From contig CAJYIX010000037.1 of NCBI GenBank assembly GCA_913775315.1, positions 62,001 to 126,000 on the forward strand: DNA of 64,000 nucleotides, written 5' to 3'. A model generated the notes under the pieces. It was given only the letters and a program-made list of their open reading frames with translations. It ran no database searches and was not told the DNA's origin. Within the stretch, counting starts at the first letter, position 1. Each line of letters begins with the position of its first letter. Position numbers and translations under genes: made by a program. This document shows, one piece after another, positions 32,882-40,506 of the stretch. Origin of the DNA: an uncultured Sphingomonas sp. (GTDB lineage Bacteria > Pseudomonadota > Alphaproteobacteria > Sphingomonadales > Sphingomonadaceae).

Positions 32882-33274
32882 ATGCTGATGGCGCTGGGCG
32901 AGGCCTTCGTTTTCTCGATCGACACGCTCGCCTACGACGAGCTGCAACGCCGCGCGAGCTGGCGGCACGCGATGAGCCCGCGCGTCGGCGCGCGCGATGC
33001 GTCGCAGTTCGTCGGCATCGGTGAGGAAACGATCAGCCTGCCCGGCACCGTCTATGACGAAATCGCCGATGGCCGCGTCTCGATCGACGAGCTGCGCGCT
33101 ATGGCGGACAAGGGCGAGCCCTGGGCGCTCGTCGATGGCAATGGCCGCGTCTATGGCGCGTTCGTCATCACGACGATCGACGATCGCTGGAGCGACTTCC
33201 TCCCCGATGGCACGCCGCTCAAGATCGGCTTCACCGTCAACCTCCTGCGCGTCGATGCCGAGGCGCGCGGATGA
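32882..33274 (+). CDS. U: tail protein U (P2 gpU)
   Basis: 130 aa. MLMALGEAFVFSIDTLAYDELQRRASWRHA and GARDASQFVGIGEETISLPG are signatures of GpU, a tail component at the baseplate/tube end. ATG begins 2 bp after the T stop. The stop overlaps the D start. Confidence 0.92.
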   Translation: MLMALGEAFVFSIDTLAYDELQRRASWRHAMSPRVGARDASQFVGIGEETISLPGTVYDEIADGRVSIDELRAMADKGEPWALVDGNGRVYGAFVITTIDDRWSDFLPDGTPLKIGFTVNLLRVDAEARG

Positions 33275-34296
33275 GCGCCGTTCCTGACTTCCGGGTGACC
33301 GTCGACGGCCGCGATATCACCGATATGCTGCGCGGCCTCGTCTCACCCGCCCGCGGGCCGAAGCGCGCCCGTCTCGTGTCGCTCGGGATCACGTCGAAGC
33401 GGGGCGGCGATGCCGACCAGCTCGACCTCGTGCTCGACGACAGCGACGGCGCGCTCGCCTTCCCGCCGACCGATGCGAAGGTGCGCGTCTGGCTGGGGTG
33501 GAAGCGCGGCGTCGGCGTCACGCCCGGCCTGATTGATATGGGCGAGTTCGTTGTCGACGAGCTGGGCCACACCGGCCCGCCCGACCTGCTGACGATCCGC
33601 GCGCGCTCGGCCGACTTCACCGGATCGCTCAAGACGCGGCGCGACAAGAGCTGGAACGGCACGACCCTCGGCGCGATCGTGCGCGAGATCGCCGGCCGGC
33701 ATGGCCTCAAGCCAGCCTGCGCGCCCGCGCTGGCGCGTATCCCGGTCGCGACCAAGGCGCAGAGCCGGGAGAGCGATCTTGCGTTCCTGCGCCGCCTGGG
33801 GCGCGAGCACGACGCCGCAGCGACGATCAAGGGCGGCGCGCTGATCCTGTCGCCGATCGGCGCGGGCACCGCGCCCTCGGGGGCGGCATTGCCGGCGGTG
33901 ACGATCCGCCGCGCCGATGGCGATCGCCACGACTTCGGCCGGCGTCGGCGCGAAGAGGCCGAGGGGGCGGAGGCGTCGTGGCATGATCGAAGCGAGGGCA
34001 AGCGAAAGACGGTGACTGCGGGCAAGGCGGCGGGCGCGAAGAAGCTCGGCCGCGTTTACGGCAGCGAGGCCGAAGCCCAGCGCGCCGCCGGCGCCGCGGC
34101 AAAGCGCGCCGGCCGCGAGCCCGTCACCCTGTCGATGACGCTGGCGCTCGGTCGCGCCGACCTTCAGCCTGAACAGCGCGCGACAGTCGAAGGGCTGAAG
34201 CGCGAGATAGCGGACGCCAAATGGCTGATCGCCGAAGTCGCGCACGCGCTCGGCGATCGGGGCTTTACGACGTCGGTGAAGCTGGAAGCAGCGTGA
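33271..34296 (+). CDS. D: baseplate hub / late control protein D (P2 gpD)
   Basis: 341 aa. Phage late control D family: PDFRVTVDGRDITDMLRGLV, SKRGGDADQLDLVLDD, a central RESDLAFLRRLGREH, and a C-terminal EGLKREIADAKWLIAEVAHALG. The hub links tube and spike. In P2, ogr follows directly; here a TcmP-type pair and the lysogeny block are placed between D and the Ogr-like gene. Confidence 0.92.
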   Translation: MSAVPDFRVTVDGRDITDMLRGLVSPARGPKRARLVSLGITSKRGGDADQLDLVLDDSDGALAFPPTDAKVRVWLGWKRGVGVTPGLIDMGEFVVDELGHTGPPDLLTIRARSADFTGSLKTRRDKSWNGTTLGAIVREIAGRHGLKPACAPALARIPVATKAQSRESDLAFLRRLGREHDAAATIKGGALILSPIGAGTAPSGAALPAVTIRRADGDRHDFGRRRREEAEGAEASWHDRSEGKRKTVTAGKAAGAKKLGRVYGSEAEAQRAAGAAAKRAGREPVTLSMTLALGRADLQPEQRATVEGLKREIADAKWLIAEVAHALGDRGFTTSVKLEAA

Positions 34297-34338
34297 TATA
34301 GCGCTGTTGCGACCAATCACTTCAGCGCCGCCAATTTG

Positions 34339-34360
34339 CCGCTTTCCTACATCAGACATT
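34339..34360 (+). repeat. possible remnant of the array repeat
   Basis: CCGCTTTCCT (array-repeat left block) is followed after 2-4 bp by CAGACATTG (array-repeat right end), as if the middle had been deleted. It lies between D and the three-Cys protein gene, at the border of another accessory insertion. It is short, so chance is possible. Confidence 0.3.
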
Positions 34361-34416
34361 GACATAGGGTGAGCCAGTCGATTCAGCGCGGGCTACCGCG
34401 CGCAGGGAGCCAATCA

Positions 34417-35172
34417 ATGGCACAGACTTCATCGATCGAGTGGACCGACGTGACGTGGAATCCCGTTGCGGGCTGCTCCGTGGCGACCGCGGGTTGCACC
34501 AACTGCTATGCCATGAGGATGGCAGCGCGCTTGGAAGCGATGGGTACCGCCAAATATCAGGGTCTGACTCGCAAAAGCGGCGATCGCTATGTCTGGACCG
34601 GCAGGGTTTTTTGTGACGAGCGCGCCCTGGCGGCACCATCGGGGTGGAAAAAGCCTCGAACGGTATTCGTCAACTCGATGTCTGACCTATTTCATCCTGA
34701 AGTCCCTGAGGCATTCATCCTCAAGGTTTGGGAAGTCATGGCATCGACTCGCCAGCACACATATCAAATTTTGACCAAGCGACCCGCCCGGATGAGGGAG
34801 ATACTTTCCGGCGCTAACTTCCCAAGGCTTCCTAACGTTTGGCTAGGCACAAGCGTCGAAGATGCTGCGGTTCTACAACGCATCGATGATCTGCGGCTAA
34901 CACCAGCATATGTGCGCTTTGTCTCATTTGAGCCTTTGATCGGTTCTGTGGCCGGAGCGGACCTCAAAGACATTCATTGGGCGATTGTCGGCGGAGAGTC
35001 GGGGCCGCGTTCGAGGCCGATGCCAAAGGACTGGGTCCTTGAAATTGAGGCCATATGCCGCGCCGCTAATACAGCGTTCTTTTTCAAACAATGGGGTGGT
35101 CGTAATAAAAAGGCTGCGGGGCGGCACCTCAATGGGAAGACTTACGACGAGATGCCGGCCCATATTGCTTGA
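34417..35172 (+). CDS. phage Gp37/Gp68 family (DUF5131) three-Cys-motif protein
   Basis: 251 aa, ribosome binding site CAGGGAG. SIEWTDVTWNPVAGCSVATAGCTNCYA has the three-Cys motif (C-x7-C-x2-C) of this radical-SAM-like family, followed by the W-x-G-R-V-F core, VFVNSMSDLFHPEVP and the QILTKRPARM segment. The C-terminal VGGESGPRSRPMP and FFKQWGG boxes are also typical. Biochemistry is unknown. It is the established genomic partner of TcmP proteins, which is encoded convergently here with a 44-bp overlap of the 3' ends. Confidence 0.88.
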   Translation: MAQTSSIEWTDVTWNPVAGCSVATAGCTNCYAMRMAARLEAMGTAKYQGLTRKSGDRYVWTGRVFCDERALAAPSGWKKPRTVFVNSMSDLFHPEVPEAFILKVWEVMASTRQHTYQILTKRPARMREILSGANFPRLPNVWLGTSVEDAAVLQRIDDLRLTPAYVRFVSFEPLIGSVAGADLKDIHWAIVGGESGPRSRPMPKDWVLEIEAICRAANTAFFFKQWGGRNKKAAGRHLNGKTYDEMPAHIA

Positions 35173-36064
35173 AAACCCAATTAACTCCCCTTTTGATGAG
35201 CTTTTCGGCAGCGTCTGTGGCGGGATTAGCTAGACACAGAAGTGAAAACAATTGACGATCTGCTTCGTTTATTAGTGGAAGCGGATCGGAGACATATTTG
35301 AATATCGTCCTTAAGCGACTTATCGCATATTGTTCGATCTGTCGCTTATTTACCTGCCGGCCGGATCGCTCCGTAAGCACATCAAATAAATCACGACTTA
35401 CCTGAGTGTGGTATAATTCCTCACGCCAAGCGCTAGTGCCAAAAATCTGGTCGAGCCTGACTTGCTTATTAGCATCAACCCGATCGAGGTCATGCGCTAG
35501 CTGTCGATTTACGGCCTCTAGCGGAAACAAATACCAAACATCTACAGCGCGTGTATTCGCAAGGAGCTGGAGCGTCGACCAGTCGACGGCCATTCCGTAC
35601 GGATCAAGGAAAACTACCGCCCGATCCGTCCAATTCGCGATCCTTCCCCCATGCCACGGCCCCGCTGAAAAAATTGCTGCGATTTCTTGGTTGGCATCTC
35701 CGCGTCTACAATCGATGACCCGACCCGGATAATCCTCTCTCAAAGCAGCTAGGTCCTTAAACCGGCCGCGATGAGGCTCGATAAACAGCAGGCGGTCAAA
35801 TGGCGGATCGACCAGTAGTGCTTTGCGTGCAGAGCCGTCTAACTCGATCTGCTCTAAGGATAGTGGCTGGCCTTCCAATAGGCCACCCCTAGCTATTTCG
35901 GCAGTGCGGCTTCCACTTCCGGCAAAGGCATCGATGTACCATCTACGAAACGGTCGATCGAGACGTGGCTGGGTGCGCAGCACGTTGTTGTAATATTCGA
36001 AGTAGGCCGAAATGGCATCTAGCTTGACCTCGGTCCAAGCGCCACCAAACTTGTGTCCTGACAA
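35129..36064 (-). CDS. tcmP: three-Cys-motif partner protein TcmP
   Basis: 311 aa. HKFGGAWTEVKLDAISAYFEYYNNVL at the N-terminus is diagnostic. The YIDAFAGSGSRT segment is a Rossmann/methyltransferase-like glycine loop, and FLDPYGMAVDWSTL recalls the DPPY-type motif IV. LFIEPHRGRF is a strand-loop of the same fold. It may thus be a nucleic-acid methyltransferase relative. It starts 19 bp after the repressor stop on the same strand, so it is likely expressed in the lysogen from the repressor promoter. Base composition is less GC-rich than in the structural genes. Confidence 0.88.
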   Translation of the reverse strand: MSGHKFGGAWTEVKLDAISAYFEYYNNVLRTQPRLDRPFRRWYIDAFAGSGSRTAEIARGGLLEGQPLSLEQIELDGSARKALLVDPPFDRLLFIEPHRGRFKDLAALREDYPGRVIDCRRGDANQEIAAIFSAGPWHGGRIANWTDRAVVFLDPYGMAVDWSTLQLLANTRAVDVWYLFPLEAVNRQLAHDLDRVDANKQVRLDQIFGTSAWREELYHTQVSRDLFDVLTERSGRQVNKRQIEQYAISRLRTIFKYVSDPLPLINEADRQLFSLLCLANPATDAAEKLIKRGVNWVFKQYGPASRRKSSH

Positions 36065-36083
36065 TACAGCCGCCCCCTAAAAC

Positions 36084-36740
36084 CTAAGTCCGCCGTCCCA
36101 CGAAGATCACTCGTCCAACGATATTCACCTCGTCAGCGTGCGCCTGGTCGGGCGGAACCCGATCGTTGTCCGAAAGGATGGTGACGGTCTCACCCCGGAC
36201 ACGAAGGCGCTTGATCATCGCCATCTCGCCAACCGTCAGTGCCCACAACGCGTCCTGCTCGCGTGGCGTCCGGTTCGAGCGGTCGATTAGAACAAGGTCG
36301 CCATCGCCGATCGTCGGGAACATTGAGTCGCCGCGGCCACGTGCCCAGGTCAGGGAAGCCGGGGGACTGAGCGTAATGCTTTCGATGAATGCTCGGGGAA
36401 AATGCAGCACCTTCTCCTCGACCTCGGAGCCGAGAAAGGTTCCTCCCATCCCGTAGTTCGCGTCGATCGAGACGACTTCGACGAGGTCGAGATGCTCCGC
36501 AATATCCTGCACTGTCGGCGCAGGCACTGCACCTTCCGATGGGTCGTCCGTTTCCCCGGTTAAATAGGCCGCCGTCGTCCCTAGCTCTCGCGCGATGATA
36601 TGAAGGTAGCGAGAGCCGCCCGGGTTACTCCCAGCAATCTTCGCTATGGCTCCTTGGGTCACGCCTACGCGCCGTGCCAGTGCCGTTTGGCTCAGCCCTT
36701 TTTCCGCCATGAGGCGCAGGATGCGTTCGCTGTGGATCAC
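36084..36740 (-). CDS. prophage CI-type repressor, HTH plus S24 peptidase
   Basis: 218 aa. N-terminal XRE HTH: MAEKGLSQTALARRVGVTQGAIAKIAGSN. The C-terminal LexA/CI-like S24 domain has the catalytic Ser in GDSMFPTI and Lys in EMAMIKRL. RecA-stimulated self-cleavage is expected, so SOS should induce the prophage. It diverges from the Cro-like gene across a short operator region with two 20-bp dyads. TcmP follows in the same transcript. Confidence 0.9.
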   Translation of the reverse strand: MIHSERILRLMAEKGLSQTALARRVGVTQGAIAKIAGSNPGGSRYLHIIARELGTTAAYLTGETDDPSEGAVPAPTVQDIAEHLDLVEVVSIDANYGMGGTFLGSEVEEKVLHFPRAFIESITLSPPASLTWARGRGDSMFPTIGDGDLVLIDRSNRTPREQDALWALTVGEMAMIKRLRVRGETVTILSDNDRVPPDQAHADEVNIVGRVIFVGRRT

Positions 36741-36748
36741 GGAAATGA

Positions 36749-36768
36749 CCTATCACTAGCGGAATAGG
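36749..36768. promoter_or_regulatory. candidate repressor operator 1
   Basis: 20-bp imperfect dyad with outer half sites CCTAT/ATAGG, and inner AGCGG related to the CCGC centre of operator 2. It begins 8 bp upstream of the repressor ATG. Confidence 0.5.
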
Positions 36769-36796
36769 CGGCAATCGCACTTTGTTATTGACCGCC

Positions 36797-36816
36797 GGTA
36801 TTCCGCAGGTAATACC
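36797..36816. promoter_or_regulatory. candidate repressor operator 2
   Basis: 20-bp dyad with half sites GGTATT/AATACC around CCGCAGGT. It is followed at once by GGGG and the ATG of the Cro-like gene, so binding would block its translation start region. A TTATTGACC promoter-like stretch lies between the two operators. Confidence 0.55.
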
Positions 36817-36822
36817 GGGGCC

Positions 36823-37143
36823 ATGTTTGACAGTGCTACCCCTTACGAAGCGTTGCAGGCCGCGCTCGCGAGGGCGGGATCGCAATCCGCCCTCGCGCGA
36901 ATCTGCGGCGTGGGTCAGCCTGCGGTCTGGAAATGGCTTCAAGCGAGCAAGCGGCTTCCTCCGCAGCATGTTCTCAAAGTCGAGGCTGTTACGGGCATCT
37001 CCCGTTTCGATCTCCGACCCGATATCTATCCACGCGACATCGGGCCGCGCACCGATCCTGACGATTGCAGTGAGATATCTTTCAATCAGCGCGAGGTCGC
37101 CTGCGATCGCCCACCCGTTTCGCAACGGAATCGCGTCGCATGA
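36823..37143 (+). CDS. Cro/YdaS-like antirepressor-type DNA-binding protein
   Basis: 106 aa. The N-terminal 60 residues (YEALQAALARAGSQSALARICGVGQPAVWKWLQASKRLPPQHVLKVE) form a YdaS/Cro-type HTH. The C-terminal tail is unordered. Divergent from the CI gene with both dyads between, it is the lytic-side regulator. The stop overlaps the next start. Confidence 0.85.
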   Translation: MFDSATPYEALQAALARAGSQSALARICGVGQPAVWKWLQASKRLPPQHVLKVEAVTGISRFDLRPDIYPRDIGPRTDPDDCSEISFNQREVACDRPPVSQRNRVA

Positions 37144-37634
37144 CACAGGCACGTGCGCCTCTCAGCTTCGCCCAGGCCGCGACCCGCGTCGCCGGGCTGA
37201 TCGGCTACGCCGAGGCCGCGCGGATCGTGCGCCGGCGTGAACGCACCATCTACGAATGGGCACGGCCAAGCAGTTCGACCTGCCCGACGATCGCCCAAGC
37301 GGCAACGCTCGACGCCGCCTATGCCGCCGCGGGCGGGGATGGCCATCCGTTCCACGAGGCATACTCGCATCAGCTCGAACTGGCGAGCAGCTCGGCCAGC
37401 GCCTGCTATCGCGCGCTGGGCGACGACGTTGCTGGCTTTGCGCAGGAGGCTGGCGACGTGGTCGCCACGGCGATCGCCGTCACGCAGGGCAACGCCAGTC
37501 CCCAATCGATCTATCGCGCTCTCGGCGAGACCGAGCAGGCGCAGACCAAACTCGGCGCCATCGCTCGGCGCCTGGGTAGCTTCCTAACCACCGGCGCGGG
37601 GCCGGCGGCAGGCTCTTCGGGGGTGCATCCATGA
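37140..37634 (+). CDS. phage regulatory protein, CII-like
   Basis: 164 aa. N-terminal HTH-like region (AAARIVRRRERTIYEWARPSSSTCPTIAQA) followed by an Ala-rich helical part. The pattern of degenerate HTH plus alpha-helical oligomerisation region is that of P2/186 CII-type regulators. Translationally coupled to both neighbours (4-bp overlaps). The role as early activator is inferred from position. Confidence 0.6.
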   Translation: MTQARAPLSFAQAATRVAGLIGYAEAARIVRRRERTIYEWARPSSSTCPTIAQAATLDAAYAAAGGDGHPFHEAYSHQLELASSSASACYRALGDDVAGFAQEAGDVVATAIAVTQGNASPQSIYRALGETEQAQTKLGAIARRLGSFLTTGAGPAAGSSGVHP

Positions 37635-37951
37635 GTATCAATCGACGGCCACGCGCGCCTTACGTGCCGTGTCCGCACTGCCGATCGCCGCTGGTCATCC
37701 GGCGTAGCGAACAGGAAACGCCCGTCAGCCGCACGGCCGACTGGATGTGCATGAACATGGATTGCGGCGCGACCTTCGTCGGCCAGATCCTGTTGCTGCG
37801 CGAGATCCAGTCGAGCCTGCGGCCGAACCCGGACGTCAAGCTTCCGCGCGGTCGCCAGCTCGGCCGACCGCCGGCCAACGACGACGTGCCCGAACCCGCG
37901 AACGACGCGGTGCCGCCGCCGACGCCCGCCGCCAGCGCCATGACCGGCTGA
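37631..37951 (+). CDS. ogr: Ogr/Delta-family zinc-finger late transcription activator
   Basis: 106 aa. Cys14, Cys17, Cys40 and Cys45 give CX2C-X22-CX4C, the exact spacing of P2 Ogr and P4 Delta, and C-x4-C is followed by GATFVGQ, like the SATF of Ogr. The C-terminal 50 residues are Pro/Asn-rich and extend beyond the usual 72 aa. Ogr proteins bind dyad sites upstream of late promoters and contact RNA polymerase alpha. The likely targets here are the three dyads at 11238, 21105 and 27163. In P2 the gene is next to D; here it has moved into the early operon, which implies different timing. Confidence 0.85.
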   Translation: MSINRRPRAPYVPCPHCRSPLVIRRSEQETPVSRTADWMCMNMDCGATFVGQILLLREIQSSLRPNPDVKLPRGRQLGRPPANDDVPEPANDAVPPPTPAASAMTG

Positions 37952-38058
37952 TCCGGGCGGCCTGATCGCCGCCAGCCCAGCCCCGCCCGACACACCTTCC
38001 CCGGCAGATCACCCCCACTGCCGGCAACGCCCCCCGCTTGTCTTGGAGAACCACGGCC

Positions 38059-38481
38059 ATGCTGATCTGCCAATCCATCTCCCCCCTCCTACCAACGCCG
38101 CCGCGGCTCGGCGCAATGTCCCCGGCCCGGTATCTGCGCCTCCGCCGCCTCGCCGCTGGATTGAGCGTGGCTCAGATTGCCGCCTCGCTGGCATCGGAAC
38201 GCACCCGCCGCGCCGATGCGATCGATCTGATCCAGACGCTCGAATCGCCGGGCTCGGTCGCTCGGCATCGGGAAACGATCGAGCGGTTCGCCGCCGTCAT
38301 TCCCCTCGACGCCGACACTTACTTCCAGCTCGCCGACCGCACCGCATCGCCGCCAACCTTGTGCGAGGAATGCGGCTGCTCCCCCGCCCTGCCGTGCATG
38401 TCCGCCGATGGCCATGAGCATTGCTCGGTCATCTCGGGCGCATGCACCGCCTGCGCGCCGGCGCGGACCATCACGCAATGA
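38059..38481 (+). CDS. hypothetical regulator with HTH and Cys-rich C-terminus
   Basis: 140 aa, ribosome binding site GGAG. After a ~20-residue leader, MSPARYLRLRRLAAGLSVAQIAASL is an XRE-like HTH. The C-terminal 45 residues have six to seven Cys (CEECGCSPALPC ... C ... CTAC) that probably bind zinc. The family is not named. Lies in the early rightward operon; the stop overlaps the next ATG. Confidence 0.65.
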   Translation: MLICQSISPLLPTPPRLGAMSPARYLRLRRLAAGLSVAQIAASLASERTRRADAIDLIQTLESPGSVARHRETIERFAAVIPLDADTYFQLADRTASPPTLCEECGCSPALPCMSADGHEHCSVISGACTACAPARTITQ

Positions 38482-38606
38482 AGCACGGGCATCCCCGCGA
38501 CCGTCATGATGTCGCCAAGGTCGCCGTGGCGATCCTGATCGCCATTCTGACCATGCCGATCATCGTCATGATGTTGATCGCATCGATCTCCGGCGAGCGG
38601 CGCTGA
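38478..38606 (+). CDS. small membrane protein (42 aa)
   Basis: MKHGHPRDRHDVAKVAVAILIAILTM... one hydrophobic helix with a polar N-terminus. ATGA overlap with the preceding gene supports expression. No function recognised. Confidence 0.5.
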   Translation: MKHGHPRDRHDVAKVAVAILIAILTMPIIVMMLIASISGERR

Positions 38607-38989
38607 TGACACCCGCCCCCGCTGCACGCCGCTGGCTGCTCGGCCTCGCGACTGGCCTCCTGCTGACGCAGCTTCTCGACATCGCGCTCGATGGTCCCGG
38701 CATCGCCGTGATGGTCGGCGCCCCGATGCCCTCCCTCAAGAACGGATCACCCCATGACCGACAGTATCTCGGCCGAACAACTCCGCCTGCTCATCGAACG
38801 CGTCGAGCGCCTCGAGGAAGAGAAGAAGGGCCTCAGCGACGACATCCGCGACGTCTATCTCGACGCCAAGTCGACTGGCTTCGACATCAAGACGATGCGC
38901 ACGATCGTCCGGCTGCGGCGGATGGAAAAGCATCATCGGGACGAAGCCGAGATGCTGCTCGAAACCTACAAACAGGCGCTGGGTCTTAG
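38606..38989 (+). CDS. doubtful frame with N-terminal membrane segment, overlapping the GapR-like gene
   Basis: The frame starts TGATG-coupled to the previous gene (MTPAPAARRWLLGLATGLLLTQL...). Its first ~45 residues look like a short membrane protein. The rest runs through the gapR-like gene in another frame and is Arg-rich shadow sequence. A real product may exist but its end is unclear. Confidence 0.25.
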   Translation: MTPAPAARRWLLGLATGLLLTQLLDIALDGPGIAVMVGAPMPSLKNGSPHDRQYLGRTTPPAHRTRRAPRGREEGPQRRHPRRLSRRQVDWLRHQDDAHDRPAAADGKASSGRSRDAARNLQTGAGS

Positions 38990-38993
38990 CTAA
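38754..38993 (+). CDS. GapR-like DNA-binding protein (DUF2312)
   Basis: 79 aa. AEQLRLLIERVERLEEEKKGLSDDIRDVY, then AKSTGFDIKTMRTIVRLRRM, is the DUF2312/GapR core: a charged coiled coil plus basic helices. In Caulobacter GapR clamps overtwisted DNA ahead of forks and RNA polymerase. Phage copies may aid replication or transcription of phage DNA. Stop overlaps the next ATG (TAATG). Confidence 0.88.
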   Translation: MTDSISAEQLRLLIERVERLEEEKKGLSDDIRDVYLDAKSTGFDIKTMRTIVRLRRMEKHHRDEAEMLLETYKQALGLS

Positions 38994-39139
38994 TGCGCCG
39001 GCGTCCAGTCTCGCAGCCGAAGGGCGACCTATGCCGGTGCGTCGAGTGCCGCGAGCTGGACGCCCTGCATCCGTCCGCCGGGCGTCAGCTCGCCCTGCCC
39101 GCCCCGTGCGCCCCCAATCATCGAAAGCGAAAGGCCTGA
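38993..39139 (+). CDS. short Cys-motif protein (48 aa)
   Basis: MRRRPVSQPKGDLCRCVECRE has C-x-C-x2-C, with one further Cys in PAPCAPNH. It could be half of a zinc site. Coupled to gapR by TAATG. Unknown family. Confidence 0.45.
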   Translation: MRRRPVSQPKGDLCRCVECRELDALHPSAGRQLALPAPCAPNHRKRKA

Positions 39140-39142
39140 CGC

Positions 39143-39331
39143 ATGGCGAAGCGTGTCGCCTTCACCCAGCACGATCTGACCCGCGCCGTCCGCGCGTGCA
39201 TCAACGGTGGCCTCGGCGTCTCCCGAACGGAGATCGCGCCGGATGGCCGAATCGTCCTGTTCCATGAAAAGACCGCCGCGCCCGCGGCCACGCCCTATGA
39301 CGAATGGAAGGCGGCTCGCGGTGCGCGTTAA
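39143..39331 (+). CDS. small hypothetical protein preceding the integrase (possible excisionase-type)
   Basis: 62 aa. MAKRVAFTQHDLTRAVRACINGGLGVSRTEIAPDGRIVLF. Similar short proteins precede tyrosine integrases in many alphaproteobacterial prophages by my recollection. It contains a possible helix-turn-strand DNA-binding fold. Its 3' end overlaps the integrase start by 11 bp. Excision factor is a guess. Confidence 0.6.
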   Translation: MAKRVAFTQHDLTRAVRACINGGLGVSRTEIAPDGRIVLFHEKTAAPAATPYDEWKAARGAR

Positions 39332-40382
39332 GCTCAAGGGCCTGAACCGGGTGGCGAAGCGCCTCGCCGACGGCAGCGTCGTCGACTATTACTACGCGTG
39401 GAAGGGTGGCCCCCGGCTTGTGGGCAAGCTCGGCTCGCCCGAGTTCATCGCCAGCTACAACGCTGCGATCGCGCAGAAGCACAAGCCCGACGATCGCATC
39501 CTTCGCTTCCTGCTCGATGCCTATCAGGATGCCACCGACTTCTCCGATCTTGCCGATCGGACGCGCGCCGACTATCGCAAGCACATTCGCATCATCGATG
39601 CCGAATATGGCGACTTCCCGATCGCCGCCCTCGCCGATCGACGTACCCGCGGCGACATGCTGGCATGGCGGGACCGCCTCGCGGTCAAGTCGCGGCGACA
39701 GGCCGACTACACCTTCGCCGTCCTCGCCCGGATCATGTCCTGGTCGCTCGATCGCGGCCTCGTCCCGGTAAATCCCTGCCGCGCCGGCGGCCGCGTCTAT
39801 CGCGCCAGCCGCACCGACAATGTATGGACCAGCGTCGACGAGGCGGCATTTTATGCCAAGGCGCCGGCGCACCTGCACCTCGCGCTCGTTCTCGCCCTCT
39901 GGACCGGTCAGCGACAGGGCGATCTGCTCGCCCTCACCTGGGCGAACTACGACGGCACCCACATCCGGCTCATCCAGCGCAAGACGATCCGCAAGCGCCA
40001 GCGCAGCTCGGGCAAGCGTCTTGTCATCCCGGTCGGCGCACCGCTGAAGGAGCGCCTCGACGCGCTGCGGCCGGCCAATGCCGAAGGCGATACCCGCGAC
40101 CGCCATATCCTGCTCACGCTACGGGACACGCCCTGGACCGATCACGGCTTCCGGGCATCGTGGCGCAAAGCGTGCATCGATGCCGGCGTCGTCGGCGTCA
40201 CCTTCCACGATCTGCGCGGCACCGCCGTCACCCGATTGGCACTTGCCGGTGCCACGCCGGTCGAGATCGCGACCATCACCGGCCACAGCCTGCGCGACGT
40301 CCACGAGATCCTCGACGCCCACTACCTCAGCCGCGATCCGCGCCTCGCCGAGGCCGCCATCCGCAAGCTCGAAAGCGGGTAG
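39321..40382 (+). CDS. int: tyrosine-type site-specific integrase
   Basis: 353 aa, GTG start (VRVKLKGLNRVAKRL) overlapping the preceding gene. The N-terminal arm-binding and core-binding domains are followed by the catalytic domain: Arg in WTGQRQGD, HDLRG (H-x-x-R), TGHS and the nucleophile Tyr in DAHYLS. It catalyses integration into attB. It ends 124 bp from the 3' end of tRNA-Met, the usual arrangement when the tRNA is the target. Confidence 0.93.
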   Translation: MRVKLKGLNRVAKRLADGSVVDYYYAWKGGPRLVGKLGSPEFIASYNAAIAQKHKPDDRILRFLLDAYQDATDFSDLADRTRADYRKHIRIIDAEYGDFPIAALADRRTRGDMLAWRDRLAVKSRRQADYTFAVLARIMSWSLDRGLVPVNPCRAGGRVYRASRTDNVWTSVDEAAFYAKAPAHLHLALVLALWTGQRQGDLLALTWANYDGTHIRLIQRKTIRKRQRSSGKRLVIPVGAPLKERLDALRPANAEGDTRDRHILLTLRDTPWTDHGFRASWRKACIDAGVVGVTFHDLRGTAVTRLALAGATPVEIATITGHSLRDVHEILDAHYLSRDPRLAEAAIRKLESG

Positions 40383-40506
40383 TTTTCCCAACCATTTTCC
40401 CAACCGCCGCGCCGACCGCGCGGACAACCAACACCGAATAGAACATCAACAGGGGGAAAAAGGGCGGATTTCCGGGCTTCCCGGTCAATCAGCGATATCT
40501 GGGAGA

